Origin: Verrucomicrobiales bacterium
GTDB lineage: Bacteria; Verrucomicrobiota; Verrucomicrobiae; Limisphaerales; UBA9464
Length of the DNA: 11,966 nt
Assembly (NCBI GenBank): GCA_005789375.1
Contig: SXXZ01000045.1
Span: forward strand, 1-11,966
Direction: 5' to 3'
Below the pieces are notes generated by a model that made no database searches, was not told where the DNA came from, and saw nothing but the letters and a program-made list of their open reading frames with translations. Of the stretch, positions 1 through 5,841 are shown one piece after another. Each line of letters opens with the position of its first letter. Positions within the stretch are counted from its first letter, which is position 1. A program made the position numbers and the translations under genes.

Positions 1-414
1 CACGGATTCACAGGCTTCATTCCCCTGCCCTATCAGCCCGACAACAACCGCATGCCCGTCCAGCACGCACCCAGCGGGTATGATCAGTTGCGGACCATCG
101 CCGTCTCCCGCCTCTACCTCGACAATATCGACCACATCTCGGCCTACTGGGTGGGCATGGGGTTAAAAATGGCCCAGGTCGCCCTGAGCCATGGAGCCGA
201 TGACTTGCATGGGACGATCCTCGAGGAGCACATCTTCCACATGGCCGGTGCAAAATCTCCTCAGGGGACGCCCGAAGCGGAACTGATAAGCGCCATCCGC
301 GAGGCGGGCCGGGAACCCGTCCAACGCAACACCTTCTACGAACCCATTCGGGTGTGGCCGACGGAACCTCGGCCCGCGGCTGAAGTTGCGACGGGCGGAC
401 TTGCGCTCGCCTGA
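1..414 (+). CDS. mqnE: Aminofutalosine (aminodeoxyfutalosine) synthase MqnE, C-terminal part (5' truncated)
   Basis: The frame is open from base 1 to a TGA at 412-414, giving 137 residues of a protein that starts outside the window. MqnE is a radical-SAM enzyme that joins 3-[(1-carboxyvinyl)oxy]benzoate to SAM in the futalosine route to menaquinone. Visible family features are FIPLPYQPDN near the start, LRTIAVSRLYLDN, KMAQVALSHGADDLHGT and EEHIFHMAGAKSPQG, then a final IREAGREPVQRNTFY. The 'GADDLxGT...EEhI.H.AGA' pattern is that of MqnE; the paralogue MqnC has a different GADD(F)GGTMMEENV pattern. The radical-SAM CxxxCxxC cluster would lie upstream and cannot be seen. The last 20 or so residues, rich in Ala, Pro and Gly, look like a lineage-specific tail. 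The next gene, dgt, begins 27 bases downstream and could be cotranscribed. The family call is firm; the exact choice of MqnE over MqnC is slightly less so. Confidence 0.85.
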   Translation, partial: HGFTGFIPLPYQPDNNRMPVQHAPSGYDQLRTIAVSRLYLDNIDHISAYWVGMGLKMAQVALSHGADDLHGTILEEHIFHMAGAKSPQGTPEAELISAIREAGREPVQRNTFYEPIRVWPTEPRPAAEVATGGLALA

Positions 415-425
415 TCGGCGCCCTT

Positions 426-432
426 GGGAGAG
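426..432 (+). promoter_or_regulatory. Ribosome binding site of dgt
   Basis: GGGAGAG lies 9 bases before the ATG at 442 and is one of the clearest Shine-Dalgarno matches in the window. It favours that ATG over the in-frame TTG at 424, which would place this motif inside the coding sequence. Confidence 0.6.
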
Positions 433-441
433 CATCCGGCC

Positions 442-1596
442 ATGCCGGTCACGCTGTCAGAGCTTCAGGCGCGGGAACTCCAATTCCTGGCCCCTTACGC
501 GCAGAAAAGTGCGGAGAGCCGGGGACGCGTCCACACCGAGAACCCGCCCACTTGGCGCACCGAATTCCAGCGCGATCGGGATCGGGTGGTCCACAGCCGG
601 GCCTTCCGTCGCCTAGAAGGCAAGACCCAGGTGTTCTTGAACGGATCGGGCGATCACCTACGCACCCGACTGACCCACACCATGGAAGTGGCGGCCATCA
701 GTCGCAACATCGCCCGAGCCCTGCGCCTCAACGAAGACTTGGCCGAGACCATCGCCCTGGCCCACGACCTCGGTCACTCCCCCATCGGTCATAAAGGCGA
801 ATCCATGCTCGATCGCCTCATGAAGGACCACGGCGGATTTGAGCACAATCGTCAGAGCCTCCGAGTCGTCGAGGAACTGGAGCGCAAGTACCCCCTATTT
901 CCGGGGCTGAACCTGAGTTGGGAAGTCCGCGAAGGCCTCGCCAAGCACGGTGTGGCCTTCGAATCCGTCGAGGGCACCCGACGCCGCCAACACCATCAGA
1001 CTTCTTTGGAAGCGCAGCTGGCCAACCTCGCCGATGAGGTTGCCTACTACAGCCACGATCTGGATGACGGCCTCGACTGCGGTTTGCTCGATGAGAAAAA
1101 GCTGCTCAAGGAAGTTCGGGTATGGGCCAAGGCCGCTCGGGCCGTGAAACGCAATTTTGGCGAACTGCCCGCCGAAAGCCGACGCTACTACACCATCCGT
1201 CAAATCATCGACCAACAGGTGATCGATGTCGTTAACACCACTGAGGCTCACATCCTCGAGGCGGGAGTCCGATCGGCCGACGACGTGCGCACCCATCGCA
1301 AGGCGCTAGTCCACTACAGTCCAGAGCGCCGCTTAGAGAACCTCGAACTGCGCAAATACCTTTACCGAAATCTCTACTACCACCCGGTCGTCGCCGAACC
1401 CAACAACCGGGCTATCCGGATGCTCAGCGAGGTCTTCCAATCTTACATCGCACACCCCAAGGAGCTAGGACTGGCGGCCCGAAAACGCATCGCGGTCGAT
1501 GGATTGCATCGGGCCGTCTGCGACTACGTGGCCAGCATGACCGACCGCTACCTGATTCAAGAACACCACCGACTCTTCGGGCTAAAACTCGGATGA
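442..1596 (+). CDS. dgt: Deoxyguanosinetriphosphate triphosphohydrolase-like protein (HD domain)
   Basis: A complete 384-residue member of the dGTPase family, which hydrolyses dNTPs to the deoxynucleoside and triphosphate in the cytoplasm and so trims dNTP pools. The HD-superfamily metal site is intact: H79 in RLTHTMEV, H108-D109 in ALAHDLGHSPIGHKGE, and the conserved Asp in the segment LADEVAYYSHDLDDG (about 197-210). The N-terminal WRTEFQRDRDRVVHSRAFRRLEGKTQVF (positions 38-65) is the family signature that places substrate-binding Arg and Gln residues. The length matches the 'dGTPase-like, type 2' branch, shorter than E. coli Dgt. I chose ATG 442 because of the Shine-Dalgarno at 426-432; an in-frame TTG at 424 would add six residues. 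The gene follows mqnE by 27 bases. No terminator with a T-run is visible after the stop. True substrate preference (dGTP or any dNTP) cannot be read from the sequence. Confidence 0.93.
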   Translation: MPVTLSELQARELQFLAPYAQKSAESRGRVHTENPPTWRTEFQRDRDRVVHSRAFRRLEGKTQVFLNGSGDHLRTRLTHTMEVAAISRNIARALRLNEDLAETIALAHDLGHSPIGHKGESMLDRLMKDHGGFEHNRQSLRVVEELERKYPLFPGLNLSWEVREGLAKHGVAFESVEGTRRRQHHQTSLEAQLANLADEVAYYSHDLDDGLDCGLLDEKKLLKEVRVWAKAARAVKRNFGELPAESRRYYTIRQIIDQQVIDVVNTTEAHILEAGVRSADDVRTHRKALVHYSPERRLENLELRKYLYRNLYYHPVVAEPNNRAIRMLSEVFQSYIAHPKELGLAARKRIAVDGLHRAVCDYVASMTDRYLIQEHHRLFGLKLG

Positions 1597-1626
1597 CCGC
1601 AGGGAAGGACTCCCCCCGCAGCCCCT

Positions 1627-1694
1627 TGTAGGCACGGTGCCCTCACCGGGCGGGCCGCAAGAACCGGACGCCGGGTCAGGGGACCCGGCCTACA
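1627..1694. repeat. Hairpin-bearing extragenic element with TGTAGG...CCTACA ends
   Basis: The element begins TGTAGG (1627-1632) and ends with the exact reverse complement CCTACA (1689-1694). Inside are a short dyad GGCAC-G-GTGCC (1631-1641) and a perfect 8-bp stem GCCGGGTC-AGGG-GACCCGGC (1670-1689). This architecture resembles REP/BIME-like or miniature inverted-repeat elements that recur between genes. Only one copy is in the window, so repetition in the genome is inferred, not seen. On its own the stem is strong enough to act as an RNA hairpin, but it lacks the T-run of an intrinsic terminator. Confidence 0.55.
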
Positions 1695-1731
1695 CGGGAC
1701 CTCGTCGGTTAGGCGGTGCCTCATAGGGGTA

Positions 1732-1758
1732 GCTCGGAGATCGGTCCCTACCTCGGAG
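1732..1758 (+). repeat. Imperfect direct repeat, copy 1
   Basis: The segment starting GCTCGGAGATCGGTCCCTAC matches 1876-1902, which starts GCTCGGAGATCCGTCCTTAC, at about 22 of 27 positions. The two copies lie 144 bases apart in the same orientation, in noncoding sequence. They may be a duplicated or dispersed intergenic motif. Confidence 0.5.
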
Positions 1759-1761
1759 GCT

Positions 1762-1794
1762 TATCGGGCTACATACGGGCTACTTACGGGCTAC
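1762..1794. repeat. Three tandem copies of an 11-bp unit
   Basis: The units are TATCGGGCTAC (1762-1772), ATACGGGCTAC (1773-1783) and TTACGGGCTAC (1784-1794). They share CGGGCTAC exactly and differ only in the first three bases. A 10-bp inverted pair flanks the array: ACCTCGGAGG at 1750-1759 and CCTCCGAGGT at 1823-1832. There are no spacers and the unit is far too short for a CRISPR array. The function is unknown; slipped-strand expansion of part of a larger intergenic element is one simple origin. Confidence 0.6.
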
Positions 1795-1875
1795 TTTCCA
1801 CAAACTCCACCTGACTCGAACACCTCCGAGGTGGGGCGATTTCTCCGAAAGCGCCAACGTCAGCAGACACGGACC

Positions 1876-1902
1876 GCTCGGAGATCCGTCCTTACCTAGG
1901 GA
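1876..1902 (+). repeat. Imperfect direct repeat, copy 2
   Basis: This is the second copy of the motif described at 1732-1758, with about five substitutions. It is followed by a sequence unlike the one after copy 1, so the duplicated unit seems limited to about 27 bases. Confidence 0.5.
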
Positions 1903-1992
1903 GCGTGTTCGATGCTGAAGTTCTGACCGTTGCTCAGGGAAGAGTTCGGATGGAATCTTCGGACGCTCCTTATCCGAAAGAGGACACAATCG

Positions 1993-2006
1993 TATTATTT
2001 TTAATA
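1993..2006. other. AT-rich palindrome in a low-GC island
   Basis: TATTA-TTTT-TAATA sits in about 44 bases of AT-rich sequence (1979-2022) just downstream of the ligase stop, in an otherwise GC-rich window. A TATTAT at 1993-1998 resembles a -10 box on the plus strand, but no good -35 lies at proper spacing and no plus-strand gene follows. It could be a weak transcription end for the ligase or simply sequence without function. Confidence 0.3.
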
Positions 2007-2033
2007 AACACTTAATTGAGACACTGCACTCGC

Positions 2034-3524
2034 TCAATGCCCGCGGGACAACATCTCGCGCAGGGTGGTCTTGAGGATTTTGCCAGTGGCGTTGCGGGGC
2101 AGAACGGGCAGAACGATGGCCCGTCGCGGCACCTTGTAGTCGGCAAGGGTTTCTTTGAGAAATGCGATCAGGGCGTGCTCGTCGAAAATGTGACCCTCGT
2201 CCATTGCCACGAAAGCCACGGCCCGTTCGCCCCGCCGCTCGCACGGTTCACCGACCACGGCCGCCTCACGAATGCCCGGAAAACGGTAAATCACTTCTTC
2301 GATCTCCCGCGGGTACACGTTCATGCCATTGGGCTTGATCATGTCCTTTTTGCGATCGGTGATGACGTACCAACCGTCGGGGCGGCGGTGCCCGATGTCG
2401 CCGGTCAACAACCAGCCATTGAGGATCGTCTCGGCCGTCTTTTCCGGAGCATTCCAGTAGCCGAGCATCACGTTGCCGCCGCGGACGCAAATCTCCCCGT
2501 CCACACCGTCTCCCAACTCGTTTCCTGCGTCATCGTGCACCGACACCTCCACGCCTGGGAGGGGCACACCAATGGTGCCCGGCTTGGGGTCCCGAGGCGG
2601 ATTGACGGTCACCACCGGGCTGGCCTCGCTGAGTCCGTACCCCTCAATCAACGGCACCCGCGGATGGCGCGCATTGAAGCCATTGAGGATTTCCAGTGGT
2701 AACGGACCCGCACCGCTCACACACAAGCGCAGCGACGTGAACTCGATCCCCGCCGGAATTTGCGACAAAGCACGGAACAGCGCCGCCATCGCCGGCAACA
2801 ACGTCCCCTGATTTTGCAAGATCTCCGCAATCATGTGCTTGGGCGAATGGAGTCCCTTCACCGCCACCACCGAGGCCCCACTGAGCAGGGGTAGCAAAAC
2901 TCCCACAGTCAGCATGAAGCTGTGGAACATCGGCAGAAGCACCACCAGACGATCCTCCTCGGCGAGTTCCAAGAAGACCCGGCAAGAGACGACGTTCGCC
3001 AGCAAGTTGCTGTGAGAAAGCATCGCCCCCTTTGGGTGGCCCGTGGTCCCGCTGGTATAGATGAGCACCGCTAGATCGTCTCCGCCGCGGACCGGATCTG
3101 AAATTTCTGCAGCTTCAGTGGGCAGTGTCTCCGCATCCAAGATCTGAATCGACGGATGCAAGGCCTTCAACTCGGGCAAGCCCGCATGACTCGACTCGGC
3201 GATCACCCACTCGATGCCCGCGTCTTGGAGCATGTAGGCCACTTCTGCCGGCTTGAGGAAGTTGTTAATCGGCACCACCACCGCGTCCGCGGCCAAGACC
3301 CCGAACAGAGCTCCGACGAACTCAGGACAATTTTTCAGCCAGATGGCCACCCGATCTCCAGGGCGGATCCCCTTCCCCTTGAGCAGACCCGCCGTCCCAA
3401 GGATCTGGTCCCGATAGTGGCCGTAGGTGTACCGGGAATCGCCCCAGTACAGGGCCGTTTTGTCAGGACGTGACCGGGCGACGGCGAGGAATGCAGAAGC
3501 GAGGTGGTTCATGGCAGAAATCAT
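2034..3524 (-). CDS. AMP-forming acyl-CoA ligase (long-chain fatty acid-CoA ligase family)
   Basis: A complete 496-residue ANL-superfamily enzyme that adenylates a carboxylic acid with ATP and passes the acyl group to CoA. All core motifs are present: the phosphate-binding loop LIYTSGTTGHPKG (154-166), the adenine/acyl motif EGYGLSE (294-300), the ribose-binding Asp in TGDIG (D376), the hinge DRKKDMIKPNGMNVYP (390-405), and the C-terminal catalytic lysine in NATGKILK (K482). The sequence most resembles medium/long-chain fatty acyl ligases, but the acyl pocket cannot be read from motifs. The longest frame uses a TTG at 3584. I prefer ATG 3524; ATG 3512 is equally possible, and none has a good Shine-Dalgarno. 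It follows the nucleotidyltransferase gene on the same strand by about 100 bases, so the two may be cotranscribed. The divergent LuxE-family gene is a second acyl-activating enzyme, which suggests a lipid role for this region. Confidence 0.9.
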   Translation of the reverse strand: MISAMNHLASAFLAVARSRPDKTALYWGDSRYTYGHYRDQILGTAGLLKGKGIRPGDRVAIWLKNCPEFVGALFGVLAADAVVVPINNFLKPAEVAYMLQDAGIEWVIAESSHAGLPELKALHPSIQILDAETLPTEAAEISDPVRGGDDLAVLIYTSGTTGHPKGAMLSHSNLLANVVSCRVFLELAEEDRLVVLLPMFHSFMLTVGVLLPLLSGASVVAVKGLHSPKHMIAEILQNQGTLLPAMAALFRALSQIPAGIEFTSLRLCVSGAGPLPLEILNGFNARHPRVPLIEGYGLSEASPVVTVNPPRDPKPGTIGVPLPGVEVSVHDDAGNELGDGVDGEICVRGGNVMLGYWNAPEKTAETILNGWLLTGDIGHRRPDGWYVITDRKKDMIKPNGMNVYPREIEEVIYRFPGIREAAVVGEPCERRGERAVAFVAMDEGHIFDEHALIAFLKETLADYKVPRRAIVLPVLPRNATGKILKTTLREMLSRGH

Positions 3525-3622
3525 TACGTCCAAGGGTCTCTCGTTGGGAAGTGCTCTTAGTGCGGACTCAGGCAAGTCATCCAAGCGGACCGCTCCGCGG
3601 CAGTGCTCAAGATTTCAAAACG

Positions 3623-3635
3623 GCCGCTCAGCGGC
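3623..3635 (-). terminator. Possible weak hairpin overlapping the nucleotidyltransferase stop codon
   Basis: On the minus strand GCCGC-TGA-GCGGC forms a 5-bp GC stem with the stop codon in its loop. Two bases later comes TTTT, then GAAATC. The stem and T-run are both short, so it would be an inefficient terminator at best, perhaps lowering expression of the ligase downstream. Confidence 0.25.
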
Positions 3636-4377
3636 GTGCGAAAATACGATTGGCCTCAGCCAGGGTTTCCTTGGATCCGATATCGTACCAGATGCCTGGA
3701 ACACTCCATGTCATCACCGGAGTGCGCGGATACAACCACTGGATCAGGCGGCCCGGTTGGTCCGGATTATTGCCCTCAGCGATGTACTGCCGAACCATGG
3801 CTAAATACTGGCGCGGGTAGTAGTAGAGCGCGATCCCGATGAGCGTGCTGGCAGGATCCGCAGGCTTCTCAACGAAGCTGCTAATTTGGCCAGTCGCATC
3901 GATGTCCACGACGCCGTACTTGCGGGCCTGCTCAAGGCTCCCGACGTCATACACCCCCAACACAGGACACTTCTGAGAGCGGCAATAGTCCCCGAACCCA
4001 CGGAGGCTCTGGTTGAAGAGGTTGTCACCGGCCACCACGATCAAGTCGTCGTCCAGATTCTCCTGTTCGAGCACCAAGTTCAGGTCGCCGATGGCCCCCA
4101 ACTTGTTGGAATCGTCGGTCGATCCGTCATTGATTACAGAAAATCGGAACGAGTGCTGGGAGGCTTCGCGGTAGGCCTCAGACCACTGAGAGAATTGGCC
4201 TGCGAACTTGGCGTTGCTCACCACGAACACTTCGTCGATGCCTCCGATCGGGGCCAGATTGTCCATGACATAGTCGATCATGGGTTTGCCCGCGACCGGC
4301 AACAGAGGCTTGGGCTGGGTCAACGTCAACGGATACAGCCGCGTGGCATAACCGGCGGCAAGGATGAGCACCTTCAT
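3628..4377 (-). CDS. Sugar-1-phosphate nucleotidyltransferase (NDP-sugar pyrophosphorylase family)
   Basis: A complete 249-residue enzyme of the RmlA/GlmU-N type. It should join a sugar-1-phosphate and an NTP to give an NDP-sugar and pyrophosphate in the cytoplasm. The N-terminal signature is LAAGYATRLYPLT (6-18) followed by QPKPLLPVAGKPM (21-33), which binds the nucleotide through the loop and K23. AGDN (116-119) supplies the metal-binding D118. FVEKP (168-172) and IWYDIGSKETLAEAN (229-243) are the usual later motifs. There is no C-terminal hexapeptide (LbH) domain, so it is a stand-alone transferase rather than a GlmU-like bifunctional enzyme. A longer frame runs to 4551, but the family always begins at MKVLILAAG, so I chose ATG 4377. 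No clear Shine-Dalgarno precedes it. Sugar and nucleotide cannot be named from sequence. It precedes the acyl-CoA ligase on the same strand and is divergent from the LuxE/LuxC pair. Confidence 0.88.
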   Translation of the reverse strand: MKVLILAAGYATRLYPLTLTQPKPLLPVAGKPMIDYVMDNLAPIGGIDEVFVVSNAKFAGQFSQWSEAYREASQHSFRFSVINDGSTDDSNKLGAIGDLNLVLEQENLDDDLIVVAGDNLFNQSLRGFGDYCRSQKCPVLGVYDVGSLEQARKYGVVDIDATGQISSFVEKPADPASTLIGIALYYYPRQYLAMVRQYIAEGNNPDQPGRLIQWLYPRTPVMTWSVPGIWYDIGSKETLAEANRIFARR

Positions 4378-4727
4378 GGATGGACTGAGGCTATCCGAGA
4401 TTTCAACTGGCATCCAACCAAGAAGCAGCCTCCCAGAGGCAACGTTCTGAAGACCGAGCCCGGGGCCAACCCCAGAAACTTTGCCAGCAGGGGCCGGGTG
4501 CCCCCTAATCCTACAAGCGTGGATCAACTCGATGCGTCCCTCCCCTTGCACTTCGAGTCTCCGAATCGGATCAAAAACAGGGCATCGCCGACCCTCTGAA
4601 CCCCGGTAAGTCTGGACAGACCCTGCATGGGTCGCCTAAACCCTTGAGATGGCTGTCGCGGAAAACCAGCCAGATGGATTCCCGACCCCGGTCTACGGAC
4701 CTCCGGAAAGGATTCCTGCAAAACCGC
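4378..4727. other. Divergent intergenic region between nucleotidyltransferase and LuxE-family gene
   Basis: This 350-base region must hold the promoters for both directions. I see no convincing -35/-10 pair on either strand. It contains two small dyads: GGGGC-CGGGT-GCCCC (4490-4504) and GACCC-TGCAT-GGGTC (4619-4633). Frames that extend the two genes inward (to 4551 on the minus strand, to 4644 on the plus strand) are open but are not supported by family starts. Confidence 0.5.
4619..4633. promoter_or_regulatory. Dyad GACCC-N5-GGGTC upstream of the LuxE-family gene
   Basis: A perfect 5-bp inverted repeat with TGCAT between the arms lies 94 bases before the chosen start at 4728. It could be a protein-binding operator or a hairpin in the leader. 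In GC-rich sequence such a short dyad also arises by chance, so this is only a candidate. Confidence 0.22.
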
Positions 4728-5834
4728 ATGACCCAAAGCCATTCAATCTTGGCGGACCAAGTCCGCGCCCTCATTGGCCGCTGCCCGAAGCCGGAGAACC
4801 TGCTCGACGCGCCCGAACCCCTACCTGCCGATTGGGAAGCGGTGGCACTGAACTTGTTTGCTCTCCAATACGAGACCGTTCCGGCCTACCGACTGCTCTG
4901 CGATGCTCGAGGACGCCGGCCGGAAGAGGTGCGGTCTTGGCTAGAAATCCCCGCGGTGCCCACTCAGGCCTTTCAGGAATTGGAATTCACCGCCATCGAA
5001 CCCGAAGCTCGAACCAGAGTCTTCCACTCGTCGGGCACGACTGCCCAGCGTCCGAGCCGGCACTTCCACCATGCCGAATCCCTGGCCCTGTATGAGGAGT
5101 CCTTGCGTCCTTGGTTTGCGGCGCACCTGCTGGCCTCGGAGGCCACCTTCCCGCTGGGCTTACGCCCACGCTGCCTGGCCCTGACACCGCAGCCCGCGAA
5201 CGCACCCCATTCGTCGCTGGTCCACATGCTGGAGGTGGTGATCCAAGACTTCGGCGGAACGGGCTCTGGCTTCACGGGCCGCGTGGGCGGTGACGGCGCC
5301 TGGGAATTAGGCCTTGAGGCCACCCTCGACGCACTCCAGTCGGCCTGCGCCGCCGGCATCCCGACCCTTGTCCTCGGCACGGCCTTCCTGTTTGTCCACC
5401 TGTTCGACGCGCTCTCGGCCCAGGGTCGCTCCTTCCGATTGCCCGCGGGTTCACGAGTGATGGAGACCGGAGGCTACAAGGGCCGATCCCGTTCCCTGCC
5501 CCGCGCTGAACTGCACGCGGCCATCGCCCAGCAGCTGGGTGATCCAAAAATCATCCCCGAATATGGCATGAGCGAACTCTCCTCACAGGCCTACGAGTCG
5601 GGCGGCCGTTTCCAATTTCCGCCCTGGGTCCGCATTCGCACCATCCATCCCGAAACCGGCCTTGATACGGCCGAGGGAGAACCCGGAATCCTGTGGATCC
5701 ACGACCTGGCCAATGTCTGGTCAGTCGCTGCTCTGGAAACCAGCGACCTCGGCCGTCGTCACGGTCAGTCCTTTGAACTGCTGGGGCGCGCCGCAGAGGC
5801 AGAGCCCCGCGGTTGCTCGCGGATGACCCTTTAA
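4728..5834 (+). CDS. LuxE-family acyl-protein synthetase (LuxE/PaaK-type acyltransferase)
   Basis: A 368-residue protein of the LuxE family, close to the length of LuxE from luminous bacteria (about 370-380). LuxE activates a long-chain fatty acid with ATP as acyl-AMP, loads the acyl group on its own cysteine and hands it to the LuxC reductase. Visible motifs are FHSSGTTAQRPSRHF (99-113, phosphate loop), METGGYKGRSRS (245-256), PEYGMSELSSQAYE (277-290, the adenylate motif) and ETSDLGRR (337-344, ribose-binding Asp). The acyl-accepting cysteine known near the LuxE C terminus has a clear counterpart: C363 in RGCSRMTL, six residues from the end. The frame is open to a TTG at 4644 and has an ATG at 4674, but ATG 4728 (MTQSHSILADQ) gives the family length. 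The start of the reductase lies 7 bases after the stop, so translation is probably coupled. No luciferase genes are nearby. PaaK-like phenylacetate ligase is the alternative, made unlikely by the terminal cysteine and the partner gene. Confidence 0.88.
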   Translation: MTQSHSILADQVRALIGRCPKPENLLDAPEPLPADWEAVALNLFALQYETVPAYRLLCDARGRRPEEVRSWLEIPAVPTQAFQELEFTAIEPEARTRVFHSSGTTAQRPSRHFHHAESLALYEESLRPWFAAHLLASEATFPLGLRPRCLALTPQPANAPHSSLVHMLEVVIQDFGGTGSGFTGRVGGDGAWELGLEATLDALQSACAAGIPTLVLGTAFLFVHLFDALSAQGRSFRLPAGSRVMETGGYKGRSRSLPRAELHAAIAQQLGDPKIIPEYGMSELSSQAYESGGRFQFPPWVRIRTIHPETGLDTAEGEPGILWIHDLANVWSVAALETSDLGRRHGQSFELLGRAAEAEPRGCSRMTL

Positions 5835-5841
5835 TGCGGCC

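Larger units (their letters stand above)
1597..2033. other. Intergenic region with repeats, between converging dgt and the acyl-CoA ligase
   Basis: This 437-base stretch has no convincing gene; the frames that cross it are antisense extensions of neighbours. It contains, in order, a 68-bp hairpin-forming element (1627-1694), copy 1 of a 27-bp direct repeat (1732-1758), three 11-bp tandem repeats (1762-1794), a CACCT-CCG-AGGTG dyad (1821-1833), copy 2 of the direct repeat (1876-1902), a TTCGGA/TCCGAA dyad (1958-1978) and an AT-rich island (about 1979-2022). The two flanking genes converge, so their terminators should lie here. However, no stem followed directly by a T-run stands out on either strand. 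Confidence 0.7.

Noticed and set aside
1762..1794. Tandem repeats as a CRISPR array
   Set aside because: The units are 11 bp and contiguous, with no spacers and no cas genes nearby.
1958..1978. TTCGGA-N9-TCCGAA dyad as an intrinsic terminator for dgt or the ligase
   Set aside because: The stem is only 6 bp, is not GC-rich throughout, and no T-run follows directly on either strand.
1780..2244. A 154-codon open frame on the minus strand running through the repeat region
   Set aside because: Its N-terminal half overlaps the ligase in another frame and its C-terminal half is translated repeat DNA; there is no supporting start signal or domain.
2016..2702. A 228-codon open frame on the plus strand
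   Set aside because: It is antisense to the acyl-CoA ligase C-terminal half; the translation resembles no family I know.
4378..4551. N-terminal extension of the nucleotidyltransferase
   Set aside because: The family begins at the MKVLILAAG strand; the extra 58 residues have no fold-like or signal-peptide features.
4728..5834. Phenylacetate-CoA ligase (PaaK) instead of LuxE
   Set aside because: The protein is shorter than PaaK, has the terminal cysteine motif of LuxE and is directly coupled to a LuxC-family gene.
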